Below, in pieces: positions 1 to 5,408 of a DNA stretch of 10,653 bases. The notes under the pieces were generated by a model. The model worked only from the letters and a program-made list of their open reading frames with translations, searched no databases and was not told the origin of the DNA. Numbering within the stretch: the first letter of the stretch is position 1; every line of letters starts with the position of its first letter. Source of the DNA: DATHTC01 sp050262775 (GTDB taxonomy: Bacteria; Actinomycetota; Thermoleophilia; Gaiellales; Gaiellaceae); assembly GCA_050262775.1 (NCBI GenBank), contig JBLNEO010000122.1, positions 1 through 10,653 on the forward strand. Direction: 5' to 3'. Made by a program: the position numbers and the translations under genes.

Positions 1-171
1 CAGGGCGGCGAAGGCCTCCCGGTCCGCGCCGTCGAGCCGGTGTGGTGAGTCCGAGCGGTAGAGCCGCCCCCAGCGCACCGTGCGGCCGTCGTGACCGGGG
101 TAGCCGCCGATGTCGCGGAAGTTGAACATGACGGAGAAGGGAATCCGGCGGTTCACCTCGATGTCGTCCAC
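1..171 (-). CDS. Tyrosine-phosphatase-like protein (Y_phosphatase3 type), N-terminal part
   Basis: The minus-strand frame stays open from the window edge and encodes 57 residues from a GTG at 171. The segment FNFRDIGGYPGHDGRTVRWG followed by RLYRSD is the conserved N-terminal signature of the bacterial/fungal tyrosine-serine phosphatase family (Y_phosphatase3, MptpB/LipA-like; usual consensus NFRDLGGY then GR-YRSD). The catalytic HCxxGKDRT loop would lie downstream and is outside the window, so activity cannot be judged. The start is uncertain: GTG at 171 and the in-frame GTG at 156 are both possible and neither has a clear Shine-Dalgarno. The gene follows the PRC-barrel gene on the same strand but is separated from it by a strong hairpin, so it may have its own promoter. 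The family call rests on a short but distinctive stretch. Confidence 0.75.
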   Translation of the reverse strand, partial: MDDIEVNRRIPFSVMFNFRDIGGYPGHDGRTVRWGRLYRSDSPHRLDGADREAFAAL

Positions 172-183
172 GTCGACACGGTA

Positions 184-214
184 ACGGCCGGTGGGGCGTC
201 GCCCCACCGGCCGT
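184..214 (-). terminator. Perfect 14-bp hairpin after the PRC-barrel gene
   Basis: Positions 184-197 and 201-214 are perfect inverted copies (acggccggtggggc and its complement) around a 3-base loop. The hairpin lies 15 bases past the stop codon of the PRC-barrel gene and just before the phosphatase start. There is no T-run after the stem on the minus strand, as is common for terminator hairpins in high-GC actinobacteria. Termination or attenuation between the two genes is inferred. Confidence 0.7.
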
Positions 215-229
215 CGGTGTCCGATCCGG

Positions 230-607
230 TCAGCGTGCGGTGCCCGGAGGAAGGTTGCCGTACGTGTCGTCGTAGTAGCCGCCGAGCTTGTCCCGGTAGG
301 CCGGGTCGCTGTGGCTGCTCTCGTCGTACTCCGGCGCGGCCTTGATCTGGTCCTTGTCCCGGTCGACGTAGACCTTGCGCTCGTCATGGTCGACCTGGTT
401 GACGGTGCCGGCCGGCAGCATGACCTTCTTGCCGAAGATCCACGGGCCGGTGTCCACCACGACGTAGCTCGCACCCGTGTCGTAGGTCGCCTCGTCGATC
501 TTGCCGATGCCGCCGTCGAGCGCCTCGACCTCGTACCCCACCAGGTCGATGTCACCCGAGTGGAGATCCGAACCGTACGACCACGTCTCCGTGTTCAGCA
601 TGGACAT
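230..607 (-). CDS. PRC-barrel domain protein
   Basis: Encodes 125 residues. Residues about 18-90 match a PRC-barrel beta domain: an opening segment in the style of 'G.EVEALDGGIGKIDEATYD', then YVVVDTGPWIFGKKVMLPAG (residues 48-67), then a strand ending VYVDRDKDQIKAAP. This is the usual form of stand-alone PRC-barrel proteins in actinobacteria, known as small soluble proteins of unclear role, sometimes stress-induced. The acidic, Tyr-rich tail (residues 93-118) is typical of this subgroup and likely disordered. There is no signal peptide or membrane segment, so it is cytoplasmic. The ATG at 607 is chosen because a near-ideal Shine-Dalgarno lies 6 bases upstream; a second Met at codon 3 is a weaker alternative. 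It is transcribed divergently from the TIM-barrel gene at 736. The domain call is firm; the physiological role is unknown. Confidence 0.9.
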   Translation of the reverse strand: MSMLNTETWSYGSDLHSGDIDLVGYEVEALDGGIGKIDEATYDTGASYVVVDTGPWIFGKKVMLPAGTVNQVDHDERKVYVDRDKDQIKAAPEYDESSHSDPAYRDKLGGYYDDTYGNLPPGTAR

Positions 608-613
608 GTCTCG

Positions 614-621
614 CCTCCTTT
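614..621 (-). promoter_or_regulatory. Strong Shine-Dalgarno for the PRC-barrel gene
   Basis: The minus strand reads AAAGGAGG, fully complementary to the anti-SD, with a 6-base spacer to the ATG at 607. It fixes the start and suggests high translation. Confidence 0.85.
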
Positions 622-663
622 GGGCGTTCTCTCGTCTCGTGCCTTCGTCTTCGGCTCCCCGCC

Positions 664-687
664 GTTTCCCATTTCCAAACGGGAAAC
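664..687. promoter_or_regulatory. Palindromic A/T-rich element in a divergent intergenic region
   Basis: GTTTCCC (664-670) and GGGAAAC (681-687) are perfect inverted copies around a 10-base A/T-rich centre, standing out from the GC-rich surroundings. The element lies between two divergent genes, about 57 bases from the PRC-barrel start and 48 bases from the start at 736. Two readings are possible. It may be an operator for a dimeric regulator. Alternatively, because the GTTT and GGGAAA halves are reverse complements, it may be a symmetric sigma-B/F-like promoter (consensus GTTT then GGGTAT) usable on both strands. The spacing between the hexamers here is 11, slightly short for that class. The dyad is seen directly; its function is inferred. 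Confidence 0.45.
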
Positions 688-735
688 TTCACAGCCTCCG
701 ACGGGGAGCGGGGATCTCCGGAAGACTTCGCGCCG

Positions 736-2013
736 ATGAGCCGTGTCGTCGTGGACGCGGCGACGGGCGTCCTGCTCGTCGACGGGGCGAAGATGTTCCC
801 GCTCGGCGTCTCGAACCCGCCGCCGCCCGGGAAGCGCACGCCCAGCGGCAAGGACGGGCTGAAGGAGCTCGCCGACGCCGGGGTCAACGTCGTGCGGACC
901 GGTCGCGGCCAATGGTCGGCGGCGACGCTCGACGCCGAGATCGCCGCCGAGCGCGCGCTCGAGGACGCCGCCGCCGCACGGGGCTTGCTCTGCTGGCTCT
1001 ACCTCGGGGAGCTGCCGGACCTCCCGGAGCGCGCGCCCGGGCAGCCCCCCGCGGCGAAGGAGCAGCTGCTGGCGAAGGTCGTGAACGCGTTCAAGGACCA
1101 CCCCGGCCTCGGCGCCTACAAGGGCATCGACGAGCCGCGGAACCCGTTCCGGGGCGAGAACTGGATCCGCCCCGCCGGGCTCGTCCGCGCGTACGCCGTG
1201 CTGAAGCGCCTCGACCCGAACCACCCGGTCGTGATCATCCAGGCGCCCCGGAGCCCCGTCGCCGCGCTCGTCCCCTACCGCCCCGCGTTCGACGTCACCG
1301 GCGCGGACATCTTCCCGATCGCGTACCCGCCGGGCCAGCACTCGGACCTCCCGAACACGGACATCAGCGTCGTCGGCGACGTCACGAAGAAGATGACGGC
1401 GGCGGCCGGGTCGAAGCCCGTGTGGACGACGCTGCAGATCGCGTGGGCCGGAACCGTCACCTCGGCGCAGCGGCCCGACGTCGTCCCCCGGTTCCCGACG
1501 CTCCACGAGGAGCGCTTCATGGCCTACCAGGCGATCGTGAACGGCGCGCGCGGGCTCATGTTCTTCGGCGGGCATCTCACCCAGGTGACGCGCCCCGTCG
1601 ACGCGAGGGCGGGGTGGAACTGGACCTTCTGGGACCTCGTGCTCAAGCCCCTGATCACCGAGCTCTCGTCGACGGCCGTCCAGCCGGCGCTCGTGGCGCG
1701 GACGGCACGGGCGACCGTCGCGGCGTCCGCCGCGGACGTCGAGGTCGCGGCGCGCGAGGACGACCGCTTCCTCTACGTGATCGCCGTCCGCCGCGGCGGC
1801 TCGACGACGCGCGTCGGCTTCTCCGGCCTGCCGAAGAAGCGGGACGGCTCGCCGATCACCGGCGGACAGGCGCTCTTCGAGTACGTGCAGGAGCCGCCGC
1901 CGCCCCCGATCGGCGCCGGACGCCAGAGCTTCCGCTCGGTCTCGGCGTCGGACGGCGGCTTCCGCGACTGGTTCGGGCCGCACGACGCGCACGTGTACCG
2001 CTTCGCGCTCTGA
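736..2013 (+). CDS. TIM-barrel glycoside-hydrolase-like protein
   Basis: Encodes 425 residues with the features of a (beta/alpha)8 glycoside hydrolase-like protein. It opens with VDGAKMFPLGV (15-25), the usual 'what the hero finds' first strand of such barrels, followed by LADAGVNVVRTG (45-56). LLCWLYL (84-90) is a barrel strand. YKGIDEP (128-134) carries Glu133, the position of the acid/base Glu after strand 4 in clan GH-A enzymes. VVIIQAP (165-171) and DIFPIAYPP (191-199) are later strands, and YQAIVNGARGLMFFGG (264-279) is the strand-7/8 region. The C-terminal 110 residues look like a beta-sandwich ending in HVYRFAL. I see no clear nucleophile Glu on the late strand, so it may be non-canonical or inactive. 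There is no signal peptide, which is unusual for a polysaccharide-degrading enzyme and points to a cytosolic substrate or a non-enzymatic role. The start has only a weak GGAAG 11 bases upstream. It is monocistronic, ending in a strong hairpin. The fold call is moderate; the substrate is unknown. Confidence 0.7.
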   Translation: MSRVVVDAATGVLLVDGAKMFPLGVSNPPPPGKRTPSGKDGLKELADAGVNVVRTGRGQWSAATLDAEIAAERALEDAAAARGLLCWLYLGELPDLPERAPGQPPAAKEQLLAKVVNAFKDHPGLGAYKGIDEPRNPFRGENWIRPAGLVRAYAVLKRLDPNHPVVIIQAPRSPVAALVPYRPAFDVTGADIFPIAYPPGQHSDLPNTDISVVGDVTKKMTAAAGSKPVWTTLQIAWAGTVTSAQRPDVVPRFPTLHEERFMAYQAIVNGARGLMFFGGHLTQVTRPVDARAGWNWTFWDLVLKPLITELSSTAVQPALVARTARATVAASAADVEVAAREDDRFLYVIAVRRGGSTTRVGFSGLPKKRDGSPITGGQALFEYVQEPPPPPIGAGRQSFRSVSASDGGFRDWFGPHDAHVYRFAL

Positions 2014-2014
2014 G

Positions 2015-2048
2015 CGGCGATGCCGCGCGCAGGGGCGCGGCATCGCCG
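2015..2048. terminator. Bidirectional hairpin terminator between convergent genes
   Basis: Positions 2015-2028 and 2035-2048 form a perfect 14-bp stem (cggcgatgccgcgc and its complement) with a 6-base loop. It begins one base after the stop codon at 2013 and ends 14 bases before the stop codon of the convergent Vps62 gene at 2063. It can fold in transcripts from either side, so it probably ends both. There is no long U-tract. Confidence 0.8.
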
Positions 2049-2062
2049 TGGCTGCGTGGCGG

Positions 2063-3043
2063 TCAGCTCGCCGTCCACGCGGCGAGCGTCCCGAGCGGGT
2101 CGCTCCACACCGCATGGAGGGCAGGCCCGACGGGCGACGTCCCGAACGGGACGGTGCCCGTGAACGGCGAGTGGAAGAACTGCCCCTCACCCCAGAAGCC
2201 GTCGAACCGGACCCAGCTCGACGACTCGTTCGCCGCCTTGATCGTCGTCGGTTCGAGGCCCGAACCCGGCGTGGCCGCGGCCTCCCCGATCCCGGCGACG
2301 TCGACCGGCAGCGGCAGCCCGTGCTGGAGCAGCAGGCCGAGCACCGCCGGCGGGATGCAGCGGACGTCGAACTGGTGCGCGCCGGGCGTGAAGTAGTTCG
2401 CGTGCGACCCGGCGGCGACGTAGACGACGGGATGCGTCCCGTCGCGGCGGGACACGTCGCTCCATGCCCGCGTCTCGCCGAGGCAGTGCTGGCTGTACCC
2501 GGCCCGGACCGGCGTCGCGTCGGACGAGAGCACGACGTTCACGACCTCCCAGTCGCCCTCGTGGGCCTGCCACAGGACGTCGGCCGGCGGGTACACATAC
2601 GAGTAGACGTCGTCGTAGTAGAAGAGCCAGTACTGCAGGACGATCGCGTCGGAGAGCCGGGCAACGCGGCCGTAGACGGTCGTGCCGCCGCTGCCCTCGT
2701 CCCACGCGCCGGCGTAACAGGCGAGGCCGCCGAGCGGCGCGGCCGTGGAGCACGAGCGCTGGTTGAGCCGCCAGACGCCGCTCCCGGGGGCCGGCAGCTC
2801 GCCGGGCTCGGGGTCGGGGTCCACGACCGTCCACGTGCCGCCCGAGAGCTGCTCGAGCTGCGCGTCGGCGACGAAGGACTGGACGCTCGTCGGCCGGAAC
2901 CGCTCCGACGGGTCGAACACGGTCACGGGCTGGTAGGTGCGCAGGAGCTCGTGGTCGGGGGTCGCGCTCCGGGCCGCGGCCGGCGCTGCGAGTGCCGCGG
3001 CCGCCGCGAGCACGGCGACGACGGCGGTGGTGAACGCCTTCAC
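2063..3043 (-). CDS. Secreted Vps62-domain protein
   Basis: Encodes 326 residues from a GTG at 3043, chosen for the strong GAGGAGGT 7 bases upstream; the longer open frame to the right lacks this and shows no conserved features. Residues 1-25 form a Sec signal peptide (VKAF, then an Ala/Val-rich core, then APAAA). The mature protein begins near Arg25-Ser26. The remainder matches the Vps62 family (Vacuolar protein sorting-associated protein 62, PF06101-like): YQPVTVFDPSERFRP (37-51), LQYWLFYYDD (136-145), HEGDWEVV (161-168), YSQH (183-186) and GTHPVVYVAAGSHANYF (202-218). The His/Glu/Asp-rich HEGDWE and GSHANYF motifs are the family hallmarks. Cys98, Cys109, Cys187 and Cys229 could form disulfides outside the membrane. 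The biochemical role of bacterial members is not established. It is convergent with the TIM-barrel gene and divergent from the 7-TM gene. Confidence 0.85.
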   Translation of the reverse strand: MKAFTTAVVAVLAAAAALAAPAAARSATPDHELLRTYQPVTVFDPSERFRPTSVQSFVADAQLEQLSGGTWTVVDPDPEPGELPAPGSGVWRLNQRSCSTAAPLGGLACYAGAWDEGSGGTTVYGRVARLSDAIVLQYWLFYYDDVYSYVYPPADVLWQAHEGDWEVVNVVLSSDATPVRAGYSQHCLGETRAWSDVSRRDGTHPVVYVAAGSHANYFTPGAHQFDVRCIPPAVLGLLLQHGLPLPVDVAGIGEAAATPGSGLEPTTIKAANESSSWVRFDGFWGEGQFFHSPFTGTVPFGTSPVGPALHAVWSDPLGTLAAWTAS

Positions 3044-3050
3044 GGTGGAT

Positions 3051-3058
3051 ACCTCCTC
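3051..3058 (-). promoter_or_regulatory. Shine-Dalgarno deciding the Vps62 start
   Basis: GAGGAGGT on the minus strand, 7 bases before the GTG at 3043. It places the start directly before the signal peptide and excludes the 156-codon upstream extension of the open frame. Confidence 0.85.
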
Positions 3059-3080
3059 GTGGACGGGGATCACGCAGCCG

Positions 3081-3109
3081 ACGCTAGGGCGGCCGCGTGT
3101 CCGCGACCA
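3081..3109 (-). promoter_or_regulatory. Possible promoter of the Vps62 gene
   Basis: On the minus strand TAGCGT (3086-3081) fits the actinobacterial -10 form TAnnnT and lies 22 bases before the Shine-Dalgarno. The -35 position 17 bases further up reads TGGTCG (3109-3104), a poor match. The rest of the 3044-3302 intergenic region shows no other clear site apart from the short reading frame described separately. Weak call. Confidence 0.25.
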
Positions 3110-3190
3110 CGGGGAACGCGCGGATCTTGCGCCCGTGATGACCCAGGGCGGATTGCCGGGCGGGCGTCCACCGTGCGACGATCGAACGTC

Positions 3191-3301
3191 GTGGAAGCCA
3201 GCCGGCCGGAGGTGCGCGCCGTCGTCGCAGACGACTCGTGCTGCTCGGCGACGGCCGGCATTCGCGCTCTGCTCCCCATCCGAACCACGGGCGTGGCGTG
3301 A
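3191..3301 (+). pseudogene. Response-regulator-like N-terminal fragment or leader ORF
   Basis: A 36-codon frame from GTG at 3191 to TGA at 3301 encodes VEASRPEVRAVVADDS then a six-residue stretch, then GIRALL. The pattern V-R-A-V-V-A-D-D-S followed by G-I-R-A-L-L is that of the first strand, acidic pocket and first helix of NarL/LuxR-family receiver domains (typical form VRVVVADDSVLLREGIRALL). The linker between S and G is one residue longer than the norm and reads CCSATA. Shifting the frame after the Ser codon gives V-L-L-G-D-G, as if one base was lost and four gained. The similarity stops after GIRALL. The stop at 3299-3301 is one base before the GTG of the 7-TM gene, so even if decayed it could act as a translated leader. 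Either a remnant of a lost regulator or chance; no clear RBS is seen. Confidence 0.35.
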
Positions 3302-3302
3302 C

Positions 3303-4313
3303 GTGGAGGCCGCGACGGAGACTGCCGACGCGACCGCGCAGTCGCTGCGCCCGCTGACGGAGCGCATCCTCGCGGATCTGCCGGGACCGGCGGCGCTCTG
3401 GATCGCAGCGTGGGCACTCGTCCCCTGGCTCAACGCCGCGGCCAACCTCGGGCTCGGAGGCGACCGCACGAGCGCGGTCTGGGAGCAGAGCACCACGCTC
3501 GTCGTGCTCAACTACGTCGCGCTCAGCGGCGGCGTCGTGATCGCCCTCTGGGGGAGCGGCCGGATCGCCCGCCGCCTCGAGGCGCTTCGGGCGGAGAGGT
3601 CCAAGGTGCTCGCCGGCGACGTGGACGAGCCGTTCCGCGGGATGAGCAGCCTCTCCGGCCCGCTGGGCGCCGCCGCCGTCACGGCGCTCGTGCTCGGTGC
3701 CAGCACGCTCGCCCGCGAGGGCTGGGGGCCGGCGGTGCTCAGGGGGACGACGTGGCTGATCATCGGCACCGCGCTGTGGACGTTCCTCTGGACGTACGCG
3801 TCGCTCCAGCTCGGGCTGGGCCGGCTCGGGCGGCAGCGTCTCCTTCCGGAGGCGGTGCGCGTCGACCCGAGCCTGGGGCTTCGGCCGCTCGGCAACGCCG
3901 CGTTCGCGGGGCTCTGGATGCTGCTCGTGTGGCTCGTCCCGGTGCTGTTGACGGGACTTCCGGACCTGCCGGGGATCGTGCTCGGGCTCCTCGTCCTCGC
4001 CGGCGGGCTCGGCTTCTTCACGCTCTCGATCGTGCGCCTGCACCGGAACATGGTCGAGGTCAAGGCCGCCGAGCTGGCGTTCGCTCGTGAGCTCTATGCC
4101 CAGGCGTACGAGCCCGTGCGCGCGGCGCGCTCGCTCGAGGCGCTCGAGCGGCAGCAGGGGCTCCTCGCCGCAGCCGACGCGCTCGAGAAGCGCGCCGGCG
4201 CGATCCACGAATGGCCGATCGCGGACGCGACCTTCGCCTGGGTGATCACCATCACGACGAGCGTCCTCGCGATGACGCTCGGGCGACTGATCCTCAGCCC
4301 GCTCGGGCTGTGA
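3303..4313 (+). CDS. Seven-TM membrane protein of unknown function
   Basis: Encodes 336 residues from GTG 3303; I do not recognise a named family. Hydrophobic segments lie at about 29-50, 64-84, 118-138, 147-170, 198-217, 222-245 and 310-332. After the sixth segment, residues about 247-303 form a charged, Ala/Glu/Arg-rich helical stretch (VEVKAAELAFARELYAQAYE, then repeated LEALERQQ and ALEKRAGA) with coiled-coil character, ending in HEWP just before the last segment. The segment RRLEALRAERSKVLAGDVDEP (about 90-110) between helices 2 and 3 is similarly charged. The start is uncertain: no good Shine-Dalgarno is seen, but the codon lies one base after the stop of the short upstream frame (TGACGTG), suggesting translational coupling. 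No catalytic or transport signature is evident. Tandem hairpins follow the stop codon. The reading frame is convincing; function is open. Confidence 0.75.
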   Translation: MEAATETADATAQSLRPLTERILADLPGPAALWIAAWALVPWLNAAANLGLGGDRTSAVWEQSTTLVVLNYVALSGGVVIALWGSGRIARRLEALRAERSKVLAGDVDEPFRGMSSLSGPLGAAAVTALVLGASTLAREGWGPAVLRGTTWLIIGTALWTFLWTYASLQLGLGRLGRQRLLPEAVRVDPSLGLRPLGNAAFAGLWMLLVWLVPVLLTGLPDLPGIVLGLLVLAGGLGFFTLSIVRLHRNMVEVKAAELAFARELYAQAYEPVRAARSLEALERQQGLLAAADALEKRAGAIHEWPIADATFAWVITITTSVLAMTLGRLILSPLGL

Positions 4314-4333
4314 TCGGGCCGGGTCTCTGACGC

Positions 4334-4377
4334 CGGCGGCGGCACGGCGCCGCCGTACGCTGCGGGTTGCCCGCAGC
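4334..4377 (+). terminator. Tandem hairpins after the 7-TM gene
   Basis: Two adjacent GC hairpins follow the stop at 4313: cggcggcg/cgccgccg (4334-4341 with 4348-4355, 6-base loop) and gctgcggg/cccgcagc (4359-4366 with 4370-4377, loop TTG). No U-tract follows either. They probably end the 7-TM transcript before the operon starting at 4438. The remaining bases 4378-4437 show no clear promoter. Confidence 0.55.
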
Positions 4378-4437
4378 CGCGGCGGGTCGCTCCCCCGATG
4401 CCCGGCCGCCGCGCCCGGGCGACGGTGCGACAGCGAG

Positions 4438-4752
4438 ATGAACGCACGCGCGACAGCGACCGAGGCGCCGCGGAGGTCGTCCGTGAGCGTCGGGTGGTTC
4501 GTGTTCATGGTCGCGATGTGGGTCGCGTTCGGCTGGGCCCTGCTCGCCGGCCGGCTCGACGACGTGTGGTCGTGGGTGCGCGACCTGCCCCTCCTCGTCG
4601 AGCTCGTCGTGTGGCTCCTGGCGCTGCCGTGGCTGCTCGCCACGGCCGTCTGGGAGAGCTCGTGGCCGGGCTGGCTGCGGCTCGTCCTCGTCGTCTGCTT
4701 CGCCGCCGGGTGGATCGCGAGCGCGATCCCGCGGCGGACGCGCCGCCCGTGA
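4438..4752 (+). CDS. Small three-TM membrane protein
   Basis: Encodes 104 residues from ATG 4438. Hydrophobic, Trp-rich helices lie at about 19-39 (VGWFVFMVAMWVAFGWALLA), 51-72 (PLLVELVVWLLALPWLLATA) and 78-97 (GWLRLVLVVCFAAGWIASAI). The short first linker (GRLDDVWSWVRDL) is amphipathic, and the C-terminus RRTRRP is strongly basic and so likely cytoplasmic. I do not recognise a named family. The Shine-Dalgarno is weak (GCGAG directly before the ATG). The GTG of the next gene overlaps its stop codon by four bases (GTGA), so it is the first gene of a translationally coupled operon with two SRPBCC proteins. That context hints at a shared job at the membrane, but nothing in the sequence names it. 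Confidence 0.8.
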   Translation: MNARATATEAPRRSSVSVGWFVFMVAMWVAFGWALLAGRLDDVWSWVRDLPLLVELVVWLLALPWLLATAVWESSWPGWLRLVLVVCFAAGWIASAIPRRTRRP

Positions 4753-5408
4753 GCACGCGGCACGTCGGGCGCGGGCTCGCCGAGGTCGCGCTCGCCTCAC
4801 CGCGCTTCCTGCTCGCCCCGCTCGTCCGGCGGTCGCACCTGCGCTGGGGCGCGACCGACGCCGAGGTCGCAGGGGCGATGCCGGGCGACGAGCTCGTGTC
4901 GGAGCCGTCGTTCGCGGCCACGCGCGCGATCACGATCGACGCTCCGCCCGAGGCGGTCTGGCCCTGGCTCGCGCAGATCGGCTACGGCCGCGCGGGGTTC
5001 TACAGCTACGACCTGTTCGACAACGCCGCGCGCCCGAGCGCCGAACGGATCCTCCCGGAGTACCAGCAGCCGGAGGTGGGCGACTGGGTGCCCATGGCCG
5101 CGACCGTGTCCGAGACCACCGCGTTCCGGATCGCCGGGCTCGAGGCGGGCCGGTGGATGCTCTGGGCGAAGCCGCACAGCACGTGGGCGTGGACGCTCGT
5201 CCCGCTCGCCGGCGGCCGGACACGTCTCGTCACCCGCCTCAAGGATCGCTACGAGTGGCGGAGCTCGCCCGCGAGCGCGCTCCTGACGCTCGTCCTGTTC
5301 GAGTTCGGCGACTTCCCGATGATGCGCAGGCTCCTCCTCGGCGTGAAGCGCCGCGCGGAGGGATCGGCGGCGCTCACGGAGTCGGCCGAGAAGGAGGTCG
5401 TGCCATGA
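4749..5408 (+). CDS. SRPBCC (START/polyketide-cyclase fold) protein, copy 1
   Basis: Encodes 219 residues from GTG 4749, which overlaps the preceding stop by four bases; the open frame extends further left, but that part lies over the upstream gene. The motif GATDAEVAGAMPGDELV (34-50), then TRAITIDAPPEAVWPWLAQIGYGRAGFYSYD (58-88), is the classic entry of actinobacterial SRPBCC proteins, in which a helix-grip beta barrel forms a hydrophobic ligand cavity. Later strands include VGDWVPM (110-116), MLWAKPHSTWAWTLVPL (137-153) and TRLVTRLKDRYEW (158-170). A hydrophobic stretch near 176-189 could be the long closing helix. The ligand is unknown; most relatives are annotated only by fold. Copy 2 follows with a four-base ATGA overlap and is clearly paralogous. 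Confidence 0.88.
   Translation: MSTRHVGRGLAEVALASPRFLLAPLVRRSHLRWGATDAEVAGAMPGDELVSEPSFAATRAITIDAPPEAVWPWLAQIGYGRAGFYSYDLFDNAARPSAERILPEYQQPEVGDWVPMAATVSETTAFRIAGLEAGRWMLWAKPHSTWAWTLVPLAGGRTRLVTRLKDRYEWRSSPASALLTLVLFEFGDFPMMRRLLLGVKRRAEGSAALTESAEKEVVP
5391..5397 (+). promoter_or_regulatory. Shine-Dalgarno inside the end of SRPBCC copy 1
   Basis: AAGGAGG lies within the last codons of copy 1 (encoding the EKEV tail), 7 bases before the ATG at 5405. It fixes the start of copy 2 and indicates re-initiation at the overlapping ATGA. Confidence 0.85.

Noticed and set aside
721..729. GAAGACTTC palindrome overlapping the weak Shine-Dalgarno before 736, as a possible translation-blocking hairpin
   Set aside because: The 4-bp arms with a 1-base centre cannot form a hairpin; it is too short to claim as an operator.
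595..2190. Long minus-strand open frame of about 531 codons antisense to the TIM-barrel gene
   Set aside because: It is an Arg/Ala/Pro/Gly-rich translation without recognisable motifs, a product of extreme GC bias opposite a real gene whose protein shows clear fold features and a hairpin terminator.
501..2396. Long plus-strand open frame of 631 codons overlapping four features
   Set aside because: It crosses the PRC-barrel gene, the intergenic dyad, the TIM-barrel gene and the Vps62 gene in the wrong frame, with low-complexity Arg-rich translation and no ribosome binding site.
2063..3511. Longer version of the Vps62 gene starting near 3511
   Set aside because: The extra 156 codons would run antisense into the 7-TM gene and bury the signal peptide; the GTG at 3043 has a strong Shine-Dalgarno.
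3084..4763. Minus-strand open frame of 559 codons antisense to the 7-TM gene
   Set aside because: The Arg/Glu/Pro-rich translation has no domain, while the plus strand gives well-formed hydrophobic helices over the same bases.
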